A stretch of DNA of 47,598 nucleotides from SIG78 sp045635745 (GCA_045635745.1 JAZTWG010000017.1:1-47598), one strand, 5' to 3'; counted from the first letter of the stretch, positions 22,720 through 32,192 are shown. A program made the numbers and translations. Notes: generated by a model not told the origin, from the sequence alone.

Positions 22720-24846
22720 ATGAAAAATAAACATTTTTTGTGGAAATCAGTGGCGGTTCTGCTCTTTGCCGCCGGCTGCGGATGCGCCATTGCCCACGCC
22801 GTAAGCTCCAATGCTCCGGCGCTGCTGCCCGGGCAACTGGAACTGGTGGGCAAACTGACCAGCAAGGCACTGGAAAAGACTCATTTGCGCAAGCAGCCGC
22901 AGGATGCAGGGCTTTCGTCGCGTATTTTTGATGAATACTTCAAGCAGCTCGACCCCGGCAAAGTCTATTTCACCCGGATGGATATTGCTTTGTTCGGCAA
23001 GGACCGGTTCCGGCTGCTCGACGAGATCAACAATGGCGAACAGCAGGTGATTTTTGATATCTACGCGCGATATCTCGAACGGCTCCGGCAATACCGTAAT
23101 TTTGTGGAAAACCAGATGCGCGCCGGCGTGAAATTCGATACCCGCGAAACTTATCAGGCCGACCGCAAAGATCTGCCTTACTGCCGCGACGACAGCGAAT
23201 TGCAGGCATTGTGGCTCAAGCGGCTCAAAAACGATCTTTTGTATTACCATTTGATGCAGAAGATCATGGAAGAACGCTCCAATGATCCCGAAGTCAGAGC
23301 CGAGCTGAAAAAACGCTGGTTCAAGAAATCGCCCGAAGATAAAGTGCGCGCCCGTCTGCACGATATGTACAATTACGCCGCCCAGGCCGACAGGATGGAT
23401 ATACTCGGTATATTCCTGACCGCCATGGCACAGGTCTACGGGCCGCATTCGCACTATTCCACGCCCAAACAGGAAGAAGATTTTGATATACAATTCAAAC
23501 TTTCGCTTACCGGTATCGGAGCTACATTGACCAGCGAAGACGGCTATATCAAGATCGTGGATCTGGTGCCCGGCGGTCCCGCCGATAAGCACGGCAAACT
23601 GCAGCCCGAGGACCGGATCATAGCTGTTGCACAGGAAAACGGCGAACCGGTGGATGTGGTTGATATGAGCGTGAATAATGCTGTAAAACTGATTCGCGGT
23701 GCCGCCGGCAGCAAAGTAACATTGACCATTCTCTCTGCCGCCAAGGGCGCTGCTGCCCTGCCGGAAGATATAACCATTGTCCGCGGCAAGGTGGAGCTCA
23801 AAGAAAATGCCGCGGCCGGCAAGATAAACGAAGTTGTTGCGCCCGACGGCAGTAAAAAACGCATCGGAGTGATCAAACTCAACAACTTTTATATGGATTT
23901 TGCCGCGGCCGCCAAAGGCGAACGCAATTACCGCAGCTGTACGCGCGACATCCGCAAGATACTCGGAGATTTCAACGCGGCCAAAGTCGATGGCGTGGTG
24001 CTCGATCTGCGGAGCAATTCCGGCGGCAGTCTGATTGAAGCTGTTACTTTGAGCGGACTTTTTATCACCCGCGGGCCCATTGTGCAGGTGGTCGATGCCC
24101 GACAGGATATCGATGTGCAGAGCGATTCCGATGAACGCATAGACTACCGCGGACCGCTGGTGGTGCTGGTCAGTAAATTTTCCGCCTCCAGCGCCGAGAT
24201 CCTGACCGGTGCCATGCAGGATTACCGCCGGGCGGTGATCGTGGGCGACAGCCGCACTTACGGCAAAGGCACCGTTTTGAGCGTAACTGATTTGAGCCGG
24301 CTGCTGCGTTTTATCAGCCGCAAGATCGATGCTGGCAGTCTTACGCACGAAATAGCCATGTTTTACCGGGTGAACGGCGAATCGAATCAGGCGCGCGGAA
24401 TCACACCGGATATTGTATTGCCCAGCTTTACCGGCGTTATGGAAGTCGGGGAAGTTTACAACGACAACCACCTGCCGTGGGGAAGAATCACCCCCGTAAA
24501 ACTCGAAATCGAGTCATTGCAGGGGTATAAACATGTGAGCAGCAGCGTGCTGCAGCAGTTGAAGAAATCCAGCAATTTACGCTGGCAGCACGATCCGGTA
24601 CTCAAACGTTATGCTGCCGATGTGGAGCGCTTCAAAAAAGTGCGCGAACGCAAGGAAGTATCGCTGAACGAAAAACAGCGCCTTAAAGAGTATTACGATG
24701 AAAAAGCGGCCGCCGACCGCGTGGAAGAGCTGCTGATGGCTGGAGAAAGCGGCAGTAAAAAGCCCGTCAAACAGGATCCGCTTTTGCTTGAAACTTTGAA
24801 AATCGCAGCGGAATATGCCAGCTTGCAGCAGGAAAATACCAAGTGA
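22720..24846 (+). CDS. prc: Carboxy-terminal (tail-specific) processing protease, S41 family
   Basis: A 708-residue periplasmic protease of the Prc/Tsp type, which degrades or trims proteins from the C-terminus and acts on cell-wall enzymes and lipoproteins. An N-terminal signal helix (SVAVLLFAAGCGCAIAHAVS) is followed by the Prc helical domain (QLDPGKVYFTRMDIALF). A PDZ domain lies near 265-360 (LTGIGATLTSEDGYIKIVDL, VPGGPADKHGKLQPEDRI) and the S41 core follows (VLDLRSNSGGSLIEAV). The catalytic dyad is probably Ser490 in FSASSAEILTG and Lys516 in YGKGTV. The C-terminal DUF3340-type region (HLPWGRITPVKLEIE) completes the E. coli-like layout. The CPBP protease gene overlaps its stop. Confidence 0.93.
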   Translation: MKNKHFLWKSVAVLLFAAGCGCAIAHAVSSNAPALLPGQLELVGKLTSKALEKTHLRKQPQDAGLSSRIFDEYFKQLDPGKVYFTRMDIALFGKDRFRLLDEINNGEQQVIFDIYARYLERLRQYRNFVENQMRAGVKFDTRETYQADRKDLPYCRDDSELQALWLKRLKNDLLYYHLMQKIMEERSNDPEVRAELKKRWFKKSPEDKVRARLHDMYNYAAQADRMDILGIFLTAMAQVYGPHSHYSTPKQEEDFDIQFKLSLTGIGATLTSEDGYIKIVDLVPGGPADKHGKLQPEDRIIAVAQENGEPVDVVDMSVNNAVKLIRGAAGSKVTLTILSAAKGAAALPEDITIVRGKVELKENAAAGKINEVVAPDGSKKRIGVIKLNNFYMDFAAAAKGERNYRSCTRDIRKILGDFNAAKVDGVVLDLRSNSGGSLIEAVTLSGLFITRGPIVQVVDARQDIDVQSDSDERIDYRGPLVVLVSKFSASSAEILTGAMQDYRRAVIVGDSRTYGKGTVLSVTDLSRLLRFISRKIDAGSLTHEIAMFYRVNGESNQARGITPDIVLPSFTGVMEVGEVYNDNHLPWGRITPVKLEIESLQGYKHVSSSVLQQLKKSSNLRWQHDPVLKRYAADVERFKKVRERKEVSLNEKQRLKEYYDEKAAADRVEELLMAGESGSKKPVKQDPLLLETLKIAAEYASLQQENTK

Positions 24847-25631
24847 AGAGTATGCTTGAAGAATCCGGTGCCGGAAAAATTGAAAATTCTGAAACAGCCG
24901 TCAGTCAATTTGATCCGCGGCTGTTGCTGGCGGCGCTGGGTGCTTTCAGTTTGGGATATATCATATTGCCGGCATCGAGCGCTTTTACCGGTTTTTTGAT
25001 GAAGGGAAATCCCGCCGGAACTGTCTGCAGCGGCATGATCGGCGTTGTCGGGCCGCTGGCGAGCGTGGCGGCGGTTTTTATATTGGTAAAAAGTTACAGC
25101 GGCAGTTTCCGGGAAACTTTGCAAGCGCTGGGTTTCAAACATTTTCCGGTTCGTATGCTGTGGTACGCGTTTCCGTTGGCGCTGGCAATAATGATCGTCG
25201 GCGGCGGTGTTACGCTGCTGTGGAGTACGCTGGCAGAACTCTGCAATATACAATTCGGAGTTCCGCCCACGGTGGCGGCGGCGCTTTCTCGTGACAGCTG
25301 GCTGGTGACGGCGCTGCTGGTAACAGCGCTGCTGGCGGCGCCGGTGTTTGAGGAGATATTTTTCCGGCGGGCACTTTTTGATGCTCTGCGGTATTTTCTG
25401 CCGGGATGGGCGGCGGTGATTCTGGCATCGCTGGCTTTTGCGGCAATGCACATGTCGCTGCTGCAGCTGCCGGGGTTGTGGCTCATGGGGGCGCTCTGGC
25501 AGAAAATTTATTTGAAAAACGGCACGCTTTACAGCTCGGTGATATTGCATTTTTTCAATAATGTTATTGCTGTCATCATGCTGCTGATCGTCCGCTGCAT
25601 GGGTTTGGAAGCAACAATTTTGAGTTTATAA
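24843..25631 (+). CDS. CPBP-family intramembrane metalloprotease
   Basis: A 262-residue membrane protein of the CAAX-protease/bacteriocin-processing family, with about eight hydrophobic helices. The three motifs are present: FEEIFFRRALFDAL (EExxxR), LASLAFAAMHMSLL (FxxxH) and SSVILHFFNNVIAV (HxxxN). The GTG at 24843 overlaps the prc stop (GTGA); an ATG at 24852 is an alternative with AAGAG close before it. Members cleave prenylated or other small substrates within the membrane. Here it lies between prc and ftsA, so envelope proteolysis or division-protein turnover are possible roles, but no direct evidence exists. Confidence 0.88.
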   Translation: MKSMLEESGAGKIENSETAVSQFDPRLLLAALGAFSLGYIILPASSAFTGFLMKGNPAGTVCSGMIGVVGPLASVAAVFILVKSYSGSFRETLQALGFKHFPVRMLWYAFPLALAIMIVGGGVTLLWSTLAELCNIQFGVPPTVAAALSRDSWLVTALLVTALLAAPVFEEIFFRRALFDALRYFLPGWAAVILASLAFAAMHMSLLQLPGLWLMGALWQKIYLKNGTLYSSVILHFFNNVIAVIMLLIVRCMGLEATILSL

Positions 25632-25645
25632 TATAAGGTATGGCA

Positions 25646-26923
25646 ATGTTCAAACAACACAATATCATTACCGCCGTGGAGCTGGGGACCGACAAAGTCT
25701 GCGTGCTTATTGGCGAGTATGCCGGCGAGGAGCTCACTATTATCGGCAGGGGCGTGGTTCCCAGCGACGGCGCCGTGGTCAAAGGCGAGATCGTTTCCAT
25801 GGATCTGATGATCGAAAAACTCAACGAAGCTTTGGACACTGCCGATATGCAGAGCGGTCACGAGTTGAACAACAGCACCATGTTCACCATGGCGGTGACC
25901 AATTGCGATATGGATTCATTGCTGGGCGAGGGAACCGCTTTTGTGCAGAACGAAGAACGCCGTATCGGCGAAGAAGAGATCTACGAAGCTGTAAGCAATG
26001 CCAAAGTGCAGAGTTTGAATCTCGACCGCCGCTGGGTGAACAGTTTTGATGCTTATTTTATGATCGACGGTGTGCGTCGGTCGTCGCAGCCGCTCAATCA
26101 GCGCGCCAATACCTTGAAAGCTTATTCGCATATTATACACGGCAACAGCAACCGGCTGGAAAACTTTGCGGCAATATTGCTGGATGCCGGGTTGGAATAC
26201 GAGCCGGAAATGATCTTCAGCCCCATAGCTGATATGTTCGGTGTGCTTTCCGATAACGAACTTGAAAGCGGCACGCTTCTCATAAACTTCGGTGCCGGCA
26301 CCACCGAATATGCCGTGGTCTGCCAGAATGGCGTGCTGGCCTCCGGTGTGCTGGCGATCGGTTTTGAGCATGTGGCAAATGATATAGCCGCCGGTTTGAA
26401 TCTGCCGATAAATTTCTGCCGCAAACTGCTGGCCGACGGTTCATTGGAAAAACTCACCCGCGAGGGCACTTTGAATCTGGAGTGCCGGACGAATTCCGGC
26501 AATATGCGCCGGATACCGGTGGATACTTTCAACCGCATTGCCGATGAGCGTATCCGGGAGATATTTGAGCTGTTGCGCAACAAGCTGGCCAAAGAGAGTT
26601 TCTGGAACAATCTGGCTTCCGGCGCGGTGCTTACCGGCGGTGGTGCCAAATATTTCAAGACGCGCGATATTTTCCATCAGGTCTGCGATCTGCCTTCGCG
26701 TATCGGCAAGCCTTACAGCGCGTTGAATCATATTCCGCCGGAGCTGGACGACCCCTGTTTCGGCACGATTTACGGAGTGCTTCGCTACGGACATTTGCTG
26801 GCATTGCAGTTTGAAAGCCGCCGCAAAGATTCCTTCGGCGGGATCATCCGCGATAAAATATCGGGTTTCGGCGATGCTTTTGCCCGGACATTCAAAAATT
26901 TACGCAACAATATAAATAATTGA
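25646..26923 (+). CDS. ftsA: Cell-division protein FtsA
   Basis: A 425-residue actin-like ATPase that tethers FtsZ to the membrane. Phosphate-1 is AVELGTDKVCVLIGEY near the start, the 1C-like region spans about 85-165, phosphate-2 is LINFGAGTTEYAVV and the adenosine motif is GAVLTGGGAKYF. The extreme C-terminus (DKISGFGDAFARTFKNLRNN) is an amphipathic helix, the usual membrane-targeting tail. ATG 25646 is preferred over ATG 25640 because AAGG is seven bases before it. Sequence is divergent from E. coli FtsA (e.g. GTD in place of the usual GTS/GTT). ftsZ follows after 17 bases; ftsQ and mur genes are absent, so only ftsAZ remains of the dcw order. Confidence 0.9.
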   Translation: MFKQHNIITAVELGTDKVCVLIGEYAGEELTIIGRGVVPSDGAVVKGEIVSMDLMIEKLNEALDTADMQSGHELNNSTMFTMAVTNCDMDSLLGEGTAFVQNEERRIGEEEIYEAVSNAKVQSLNLDRRWVNSFDAYFMIDGVRRSSQPLNQRANTLKAYSHIIHGNSNRLENFAAILLDAGLEYEPEMIFSPIADMFGVLSDNELESGTLLINFGAGTTEYAVVCQNGVLASGVLAIGFEHVANDIAAGLNLPINFCRKLLADGSLEKLTREGTLNLECRTNSGNMRRIPVDTFNRIADERIREIFELLRNKLAKESFWNNLASGAVLTGGGAKYFKTRDIFHQVCDLPSRIGKPYSALNHIPPELDDPCFGTIYGVLRYGHLLALQFESRRKDSFGGIIRDKISGFGDAFARTFKNLRNNINN

Positions 26924-26940
26924 GAAGGAGTACTTGTTTT

Positions 26941-28128
26941 ATGGATATGAGTGGAAAAGATCAAGTGCTTGTTCTCGGGTTGGGCGGTGCCGGCGGCCGG
27001 GTCGTGCAGACCTTGAGCCAACTGCCGGAAGCTGCCGGCGTGCGGTTCAGCGTGTTTGATACCGACCGCAGTGCGCTGGAACATCTTACTGTGCTCAATG
27101 ACGATTGCAAAGTTTTGTGCGATAATCAATGGCTGCTGGGGCAGGGTACCGGCGGCGACACTATAAAAGGTCAGCGGGCAATGTCCCGCGAAAGCGGCCG
27201 TCTGCAGGGGATGATCAATGGCGTTTCGCTACTGATCGTAGTCGGCGGTCTGGGCGGCGGCACGGCAACCGGCGGCGCCGGTGTGATTTCGCGTCTGGCC
27301 AGATCACAGGGGCTGACGGCTGTATTTCTGTTTGAACTGCCCTTTGCTTTTGAAGGTCACGGCCGGGTGAAAGCGGCCGAAGATGGTTTGCGAGGATTAT
27401 TGGCGCTTTCGGATACAGTTCTGGGGGTGCCCAACGATCTGTTGTTTTCGGTTCTGCCCGCGGAGGTGAGTTTTGCCGATGCGTTTAAAATGGCGGATAT
27501 GGAACTTGCGCGCACCACGCTGGGGCTGATCGATATCCTGCGCCCCGGCAATCTGCTTTCCAACGATATGGGCGATCTGGTGAATATTCTTAAAAACCGC
27601 AAAAGCTATGCCGCAATCGGTGTGGGCCGCGGATGCGGTTCCGAGCCCGGCGAAGCCTGCAATCAGGCGTTGGCAAATCTGCTTGATTCGCCGTTTCTCG
27701 GCGGTGCCGCCAAACTCAAGGATGCCGATGCGGTGATCATAAATCTTACCGGTGGGGAAACGCTGACTCTTTCGGAAGTCAAACGCACTCTTACTTCGGC
27801 CGGTTCATTGCCGGGGGTGTCCGCAAGGGTGATGATCGGTGCAAATATCCGGCCCGACCTGAATAATGAGGTGCATCTGACCGCGATCGCAGTAAAATAT
27901 GATGACCGCGAAGCCGCTGTACAGTTGAGTCAGGAAGCCAAAGCTCCCGCCCGCCGCCGCCGCGAACGCAATCAGAGTCCCGCAGAACAGCCGGTACAGC
28001 AGATGCTGCCCCTGACCATTGCCAGCAGCGGTATTTTTGAAGGCAAGACCCCCACGATCATTGACGGGGTGAACTTTGATATACCCGCCTTTGTCCGCAA
28101 TCAGATACCGGTGGATTCCGGCGAATAA
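26941..28128 (+). CDS. ftsZ: Divergent cell-division GTPase FtsZ
   Basis: A 395-residue tubulin-like GTPase that forms the division ring. The nucleotide region opens with LVLGLGGAGGRVV (12-22). The tubulin signature reads GGLGGGTATGGAG at 102-114 instead of the usual GGGTGTGAAP. The T7 loop that completes the neighbour's GTPase site reads LLSNDMGDL at 205-213, so the NxDxxD consensus is SxDxxD. A basic linker (PARRRRERNQ) leads to the C-terminal peptide FDIPAFVRNQ (379-388), which binds FtsA in other bacteria. GAAGGAG lies ten bases before the ATG. Both key acidic residues remain, so it is probably active, but it is clearly far from the common family. Confidence 0.88.
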   Translation: MDMSGKDQVLVLGLGGAGGRVVQTLSQLPEAAGVRFSVFDTDRSALEHLTVLNDDCKVLCDNQWLLGQGTGGDTIKGQRAMSRESGRLQGMINGVSLLIVVGGLGGGTATGGAGVISRLARSQGLTAVFLFELPFAFEGHGRVKAAEDGLRGLLALSDTVLGVPNDLLFSVLPAEVSFADAFKMADMELARTTLGLIDILRPGNLLSNDMGDLVNILKNRKSYAAIGVGRGCGSEPGEACNQALANLLDSPFLGGAAKLKDADAVIINLTGGETLTLSEVKRTLTSAGSLPGVSARVMIGANIRPDLNNEVHLTAIAVKYDDREAAVQLSQEAKAPARRRRERNQSPAEQPVQQMLPLTIASSGIFEGKTPTIIDGVNFDIPAFVRNQIPVDSGE

Positions 28129-28145
28129 GCATTTTCCGGCGGTAA

Positions 28146-29081
28146 TCAGGCCGGATCGCTCCAGCGGCGGGCGTAGTTTGCCAGCATGGCATCCATGAAA
28201 AGCTGCAAGGCGTAGAAAAGCAGACAGGGAACCGCCGCCGCAGTCGTTCCCAATCCGGCAATAGCGACCATGGCCAGCGCCATAGTCGCTGATTTGCTGG
28301 CGCCGCAGAACACCATAGCTTTATTGTCGGCAATGCTCATTTTCAAACTTTTGCTGATAGCCCAGAGTGCCGCCATGGAAAATACATGGAAGATCAGTGC
28401 CGCCACCAATACCACCAGCACCGTCAGCAGCGGAATGGCAAGAATACTTGATCTTGCGGCGGCAAAAAATGCCAAACTCAGCATAATAGTTGCCGTCAGC
28501 GGTATGTAATCAATGAGCTTGTGATACCACGTTTTCATGATATACTTTTTGAAGCAGTAACCGATGAAAAGCGGTATCAGAACTGTAAAGATCAGCTGTT
28601 TGAACATCTTCCAGGAATCAACATCACCGGCGCTGGCGGCGTTGAGCAGAAAACCCAACACCAGTGGCAGCGTGATTATGGCAATAAGATTGTAAAAGAC
28701 AGTTATCACAATAGAAAGCATCATATTGCCGTTGGATTGTTGAGTCATTACAATACCGGAACTCAAAGTCGGCGGCGCGGCCAGCATTACCAGCAACCCG
28801 GCCAGCAGCGCTTTATCCCAGTTGAGCCAGTTGAGTGTATAGTAGCCGGAAAAAGATAACAACACCAGCGTGAATGCACTGCCGGAGATCAGCGCCAGCA
28901 CAAATTTGCGGTCAAATTTGAGTTCGTTGAACTTCACCTGCATCCCGCTGACCAGAAAGATCGCAATAATCATGGCCGGTGTGCCGATGTATTCTTTGCA
29001 GAAAAGTCCGGCTGCCGGAGCGCTCAGACTCCAGATGACAGCCACCAGAATGCCGACAGGGAGAAAAAGTTTTTTAAACAT
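28146..29081 (-). CDS. Bile acid:sodium symporter-like transporter (YfeH/SBF-like)
   Basis: A 311-residue membrane protein with nine to ten helices. The order fits the SBF-like (YfeH) branch of the bile acid/arsenite/riboflavin transporter superfamily: IIAIFLVSGMQVKFNEL near the start, LLAGLLVMLAAPPTLSSGI with the crossover PPTLSSG, and AMVFCGASKSATMALAMVAI near the end. Substrate in this branch is usually unknown; bile acids would make sense in a gut organism but are not shown. Its promoter is at 29132-29160. It converges with ftsZ, with only 17 bases between the stops. Confidence 0.82.
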   Translation of the reverse strand: MFKKLFLPVGILVAVIWSLSAPAAGLFCKEYIGTPAMIIAIFLVSGMQVKFNELKFDRKFVLALISGSAFTLVLLSFSGYYTLNWLNWDKALLAGLLVMLAAPPTLSSGIVMTQQSNGNMMLSIVITVFYNLIAIITLPLVLGFLLNAASAGDVDSWKMFKQLIFTVLIPLFIGYCFKKYIMKTWYHKLIDYIPLTATIMLSLAFFAAARSSILAIPLLTVLVVLVAALIFHVFSMAALWAISKSLKMSIADNKAMVFCGASKSATMALAMVAIAGLGTTAAAVPCLLFYALQLFMDAMLANYARRWSDPA

Positions 29082-29131
29082 TGATCAAAATCCTTGAAAT
29101 ATCTGTGAAATGTTTTTGCAAAATACTACAA

Positions 29132-29160
29132 AATATACACCCATATGTGTCATTATGCAA
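29132..29160 (-). promoter_or_regulatory. Predicted promoter of the SBF-like transporter
   Basis: On the minus strand TTGCAT (29160-29155), 17 bases, TATATT (29137-29132), about 50 bases before the ATG. Confidence 0.55.
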
Positions 29161-29227
29161 GTTTATTCTGTATGCTGAAACACCGCATGAAGAGCGTATG
29201 AAAGAGTTTTCCGCTGCCGGGTTGCTG

Positions 29228-29932
29228 TCACCAGCCGAAGAGCGCCAGTTCCGCTGCGGTCAGCTCGCGGACTTTGCCGCATTCAAGCGTCGGATCCAGC
29301 TGCAGGGGGCCAATGGAGACCCTTTTCAGAAAAAGCACATTTTTGCCGACCCGTTCGCACATACGCTTGACCTGATGATATTTGCCTTCAGCGATTTCCA
29401 CATAAACTTTCCGGGGATCATCCGGCACGATTTCCAGCCGGGCGGGTTTGGCGGTGAAATCTTTGAAGACCATGCCTGCGGCAAAAGCTTCTGCATCCTG
29501 CAGCGTTGCCGGAGCATCGAGTTCGGCATAATATCGCTTGAAAAGATTTTTTCTGGGAGACATCAGCTCGTGATCAAACTTTCCATCGTTGGTCAACAGC
29601 AGCAGCCCCTCGGTATCCTTATCGAGCCGGCCGACCGGAAACGGGGCAAAATGCTTTAAATCATCCGGCACCAGATCGACCACCACCGGATCTCTTTTAT
29701 CTTCTGTGGCGCTCAGATACCCCTGCGGCTTGTTCAGCATAAGATAGATGAATTCCCGGTACTGAACAGTTTCGCCATTGACACATACAATATCGGCAAG
29801 TTCATTGATTTTCATATCAGCAGTTCGGGCAATGACACCATTGATGGAGATGGCTTTGCGCTTGATCAAACTGCGTACATCTTTGCGGCTGTGCGCGGTT
29901 GCCGCCGAAAGATATTTATCCAGACGCATCAT
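29228..29932 (-). CDS. rsuA: RsuA-family 16S rRNA pseudouridine synthase
   Basis: A 234-residue enzyme that converts a uridine of rRNA (U516 of 16S in E. coli RsuA) to pseudouridine. An S4 RNA-binding domain opens the protein (MRLDKYLSAATAHSRKDVRS). The catalytic domain has LMLNKPQGYLSATEDKRDPV, then FPVGRLDKDTEGLLLLTNDG with the catalytic Asp in GRLDKDT, and EGKYHQVKRMCERVGKNVLF. Start at 29932 (ATGATG) matches the usual N-terminus and lies downstream of a promoter at 29994-30022, which any longer frame would overlap. RluB/E/F-type targets are less likely because of the EGKYHQVKRM form. Confidence 0.9.
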   Translation of the reverse strand: MMRLDKYLSAATAHSRKDVRSLIKRKAISINGVIARTADMKINELADIVCVNGETVQYREFIYLMLNKPQGYLSATEDKRDPVVVDLVPDDLKHFAPFPVGRLDKDTEGLLLLTNDGKFDHELMSPRKNLFKRYYAELDAPATLQDAEAFAAGMVFKDFTAKPARLEIVPDDPRKVYVEIAEGKYHQVKRMCERVGKNVLFLKRVSIGPLQLDPTLECGKVRELTAAELALFGW

Positions 29933-29993
29933 TTTACCGGTTCTGTCCTGTTTATGTGATATTGCTGCCATGAACTGTTGATTTTCGGGAAAT

Positions 29994-30022
29994 AATATAT
30001 CCCGCAACCGGCGAAAATTCAA
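29994..30022 (-). promoter_or_regulatory. Predicted promoter of the RsuA-type gene
   Basis: On the minus strand TTGAAT (30022-30017), 17 bases, TATATT (29999-29994), about 60 bases before the chosen ATG. Confidence 0.5.
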
Positions 30023-30141
30023 GAATTTTCTTTGCTGATCTTACATTCCGGAAAGATATATTGGTGTGCTCCGGTATAACAGTTCCGGTTAAGCCAAAGC
30101 TGTTTACGGACGGTATTTTTTGTAAAAAAACAGCTATATAT

Positions 30142-30170
30142 TTGTTTTTTAGGCGATTTGGAGCTATATT
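30142..30170 (+). promoter_or_regulatory. Predicted promoter of the etfBA-acd operon
   Basis: TTGTTT (30142-30147), 17 bases, TATATT (30165-30170), leaving a leader of about 90 bases before the etfB GTG. AT-rich A/T tracts upstream (30121-30141) could act as an UP element, in keeping with the strong codon bias of the operon. Confidence 0.55.
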
Positions 30171-30266
30171 AAGATACTTGCAATGTATGAATTGCGGGGA
30201 ATCGTGGGTTTGAAACAACCTTTACAAGTTAGTTAACATAGCAAAAACAAACAATGGAGTGAAACT

Positions 30267-31160
30267 GTGAGCTACACTGTACTTGTGTTTGTCAAACAGG
30301 TTCCGGACACCCAGAACATCACTGGCGACGCCATGAAGGCTGACGGTACCGTCAACCGTGCGGCATTGCCGGCGATCTTCAACCCGGAAGACCTCAACGC
30401 GCTGGAAATGGCGCTCCAACTCAAAGACCGTTACGGCGTTAAAGTCGTGGTCGCCACCATGGGTCTGCCCGCCGCTGCCGATGTGCTGCGTCAGGCAATG
30501 TACCGCGGAGCGGACGAAGGCATTCTGCTGACCGACCGTGCTTTTGCCGGTGCTGACACTCTGGCCACCAGCTTTGCCTTGAGCTGCGCTGCCAACAAGG
30601 TCAAATACGATCTGATCCTCTGTGGTCGTCAGGCAATCGACGGCGATACCGCCCAGGTCGGTCCGCAGGTCGCTGAAAAGCTGGCTCTGCCCCAGATCGC
30701 CTACGCCGAAGAAGTCATCAGCATGGCCGATGGCAAGATCGTGGTCCGCCGTGCGATCGAAGGCGGCTACGAAGTTCTGGAAAGCCCGCTGCCGGCGGTT
30801 ATGACCGTTATCGATGCGAATATTCCGCGTCCGATGGCTGCCCGCCGCATCATGAAATACAAGCGCGCCCGTATCAAGAGCGAAATCGTCAAAGAGCACG
30901 CCGATGCCAACTACACCGACGATGCCGCGATCGAAGCGAAGATGGCAGAACTCAAGAACAAGGGTCTGCTGATCGAAGAATGGACTGCCGCTGATGTGGA
31001 TGCCGATCTGAATCGTATCGGTAAAGCCGGTTCTCCGACCAAGGTCAAGGCGATCGCCAGCGTAGTGCTGACCGCCAGCGAATCCAAGCAGGTCGAAGCA
31101 ACCGAAGCTGGCATTACGGAATTGATTCACGAACTTATTGCTGATCATACTTTGGGATAA
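30267..31160 (+). CDS. etfB: Electron transfer flavoprotein beta subunit
   Basis: A 297-residue subunit of the EtfAB heterodimer, which passes electrons between an acyl-CoA dehydrogenase and another carrier. The start YTVLVFVKQVPDTQNITGDA and then VNRAALPAIFNPEDLNALEM are typical of anaerobe-type EtfB, followed by LILCGRQAIDGDTAQVGPQV (the nucleotide-binding signature) and IPRPMAARRIMKYKRA. The start is GTG 30267 with GGAG nine bases upstream. The NPEDLNALEMA stretch occurs in electron-bifurcating EtfB proteins that hold a second FAD, but bifurcation cannot be decided from this alone. etfA follows after six bases. Confidence 0.94.
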   Translation: MSYTVLVFVKQVPDTQNITGDAMKADGTVNRAALPAIFNPEDLNALEMALQLKDRYGVKVVVATMGLPAAADVLRQAMYRGADEGILLTDRAFAGADTLATSFALSCAANKVKYDLILCGRQAIDGDTAQVGPQVAEKLALPQIAYAEEVISMADGKIVVRRAIEGGYEVLESPLPAVMTVIDANIPRPMAARRIMKYKRARIKSEIVKEHADANYTDDAAIEAKMAELKNKGLLIEEWTAADVDADLNRIGKAGSPTKVKAIASVVLTASESKQVEATEAGITELIHELIADHTLG

Positions 31161-31166
31161 TCTATC

Positions 31167-32192
31167 ATGGCTGAAAAAATGGGTAACGTTTGGGTTTTCA
31201 TCGAACACGAAGCCGGCAAGATCGCTGACGTAAGTCTGGAACTGGTCTGCAAGGCCCGTGAACTGGCTGACCAGCTCGGCCTCAAGGTCGAAGGTCTGCT
31301 GCTGGGTGATGAAAATGTGGAAAAATTTGTGCCGACGCTTTACAGCTACGGCTGCGATACTGTATTTATGGCTTGCGACAAGCGCCTGGAACCTTTCACT
31401 GTTCTGCCGTTTGCCAAGATCATCATGCAGCTTATTCTGGAACACAAGCCGAACATTCTGATGTTCGGTGCCACCATGAAGGGCCGCGAACTGGCTCCGC
31501 GCGTGGCTTCCGAAAAGCGCTGCGGTCTTACTGCCGACTGTACTGAACTGAAGATCGATGACTTTGAAGATGCCGTGAGCAAGACTTTCTACAAAGACAA
31601 GCTCATGCAGATCCGTCCTGCATTCGGCGGCAACATCATTGCCACCATCGTCAACACCTGGGATGACCCCCAGATGGTGACCGTGCGCGAAGGCGTCATG
31701 AAAATGGGCGCTGCCGATACCACCCGCAAGGGCGAACTCGTGAAAGTGCCGGTGGTGCTGAACGATGTAGATACCGTGGTCAAAGTCATTGAACGCGTGC
31801 GTGAAGAAAAGACCGTGGACCTCAAGGGTGCGCAGATCATCGTGGCCGGCGGCTACGGTGTGGGCAGCAAGGAAAACTTCAAGTTGATTCAGGATCTGGC
31901 TGAAGCCCTCGGCGGCGAAGTCGGTGCCTCGCGTGCTGCGGTCGACGCCGGTTGGATCGATCACGATCATCAGGTTGGCCAGACCGGTGTAACGGTGCGT
32001 CCGCGCCTCTACATCGCCTGCGGTATTTCCGGTTCGGTGCAGCACACTGCCGGTATGAAAGAATCGAAAAAGATCATTGCGATCAACACCGACCCCAATG
32101 CTCCCATCTTCTCGGTGGCGCATTACTCCATTGTCGGCGACCTGAATGTGGTCATTCCGCAGATGATCAAAGCCTTCAAAGCCAAGGCGTAA
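31167..32192 (+). CDS. etfA: Electron transfer flavoprotein alpha subunit
   Basis: A 341-residue partner of EtfB. The N-terminal domain begins NVWVFIEHEAGKIADVSLEL. The C-terminal FAD domain is complete: AQIIVAGGYGVGSKENFKLI, GEVGASRAAVDAGWIDHDHQ, VGQTGVTVRPRLYIACGISG, then QHTAGMKESKKIIAINTDPN and APIFSVAHYSIVGDL. All FAD-binding residues expected in the SRxxVD, QVGQTG and GISGAxQH-type motifs are present (here GISGSVQH). No ferredoxin extension is seen, unlike some clostridial EtfA. Codon use is strongly biased, as in the two neighbours. Confidence 0.95.
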   Translation: MAEKMGNVWVFIEHEAGKIADVSLELVCKARELADQLGLKVEGLLLGDENVEKFVPTLYSYGCDTVFMACDKRLEPFTVLPFAKIIMQLILEHKPNILMFGATMKGRELAPRVASEKRCGLTADCTELKIDDFEDAVSKTFYKDKLMQIRPAFGGNIIATIVNTWDDPQMVTVREGVMKMGAADTTRKGELVKVPVVLNDVDTVVKVIERVREEKTVDLKGAQIIVAGGYGVGSKENFKLIQDLAEALGGEVGASRAAVDAGWIDHDHQVGQTGVTVRPRLYIACGISGSVQHTAGMKESKKIIAINTDPNAPIFSVAHYSIVGDLNVVIPQMIKAFKAKA

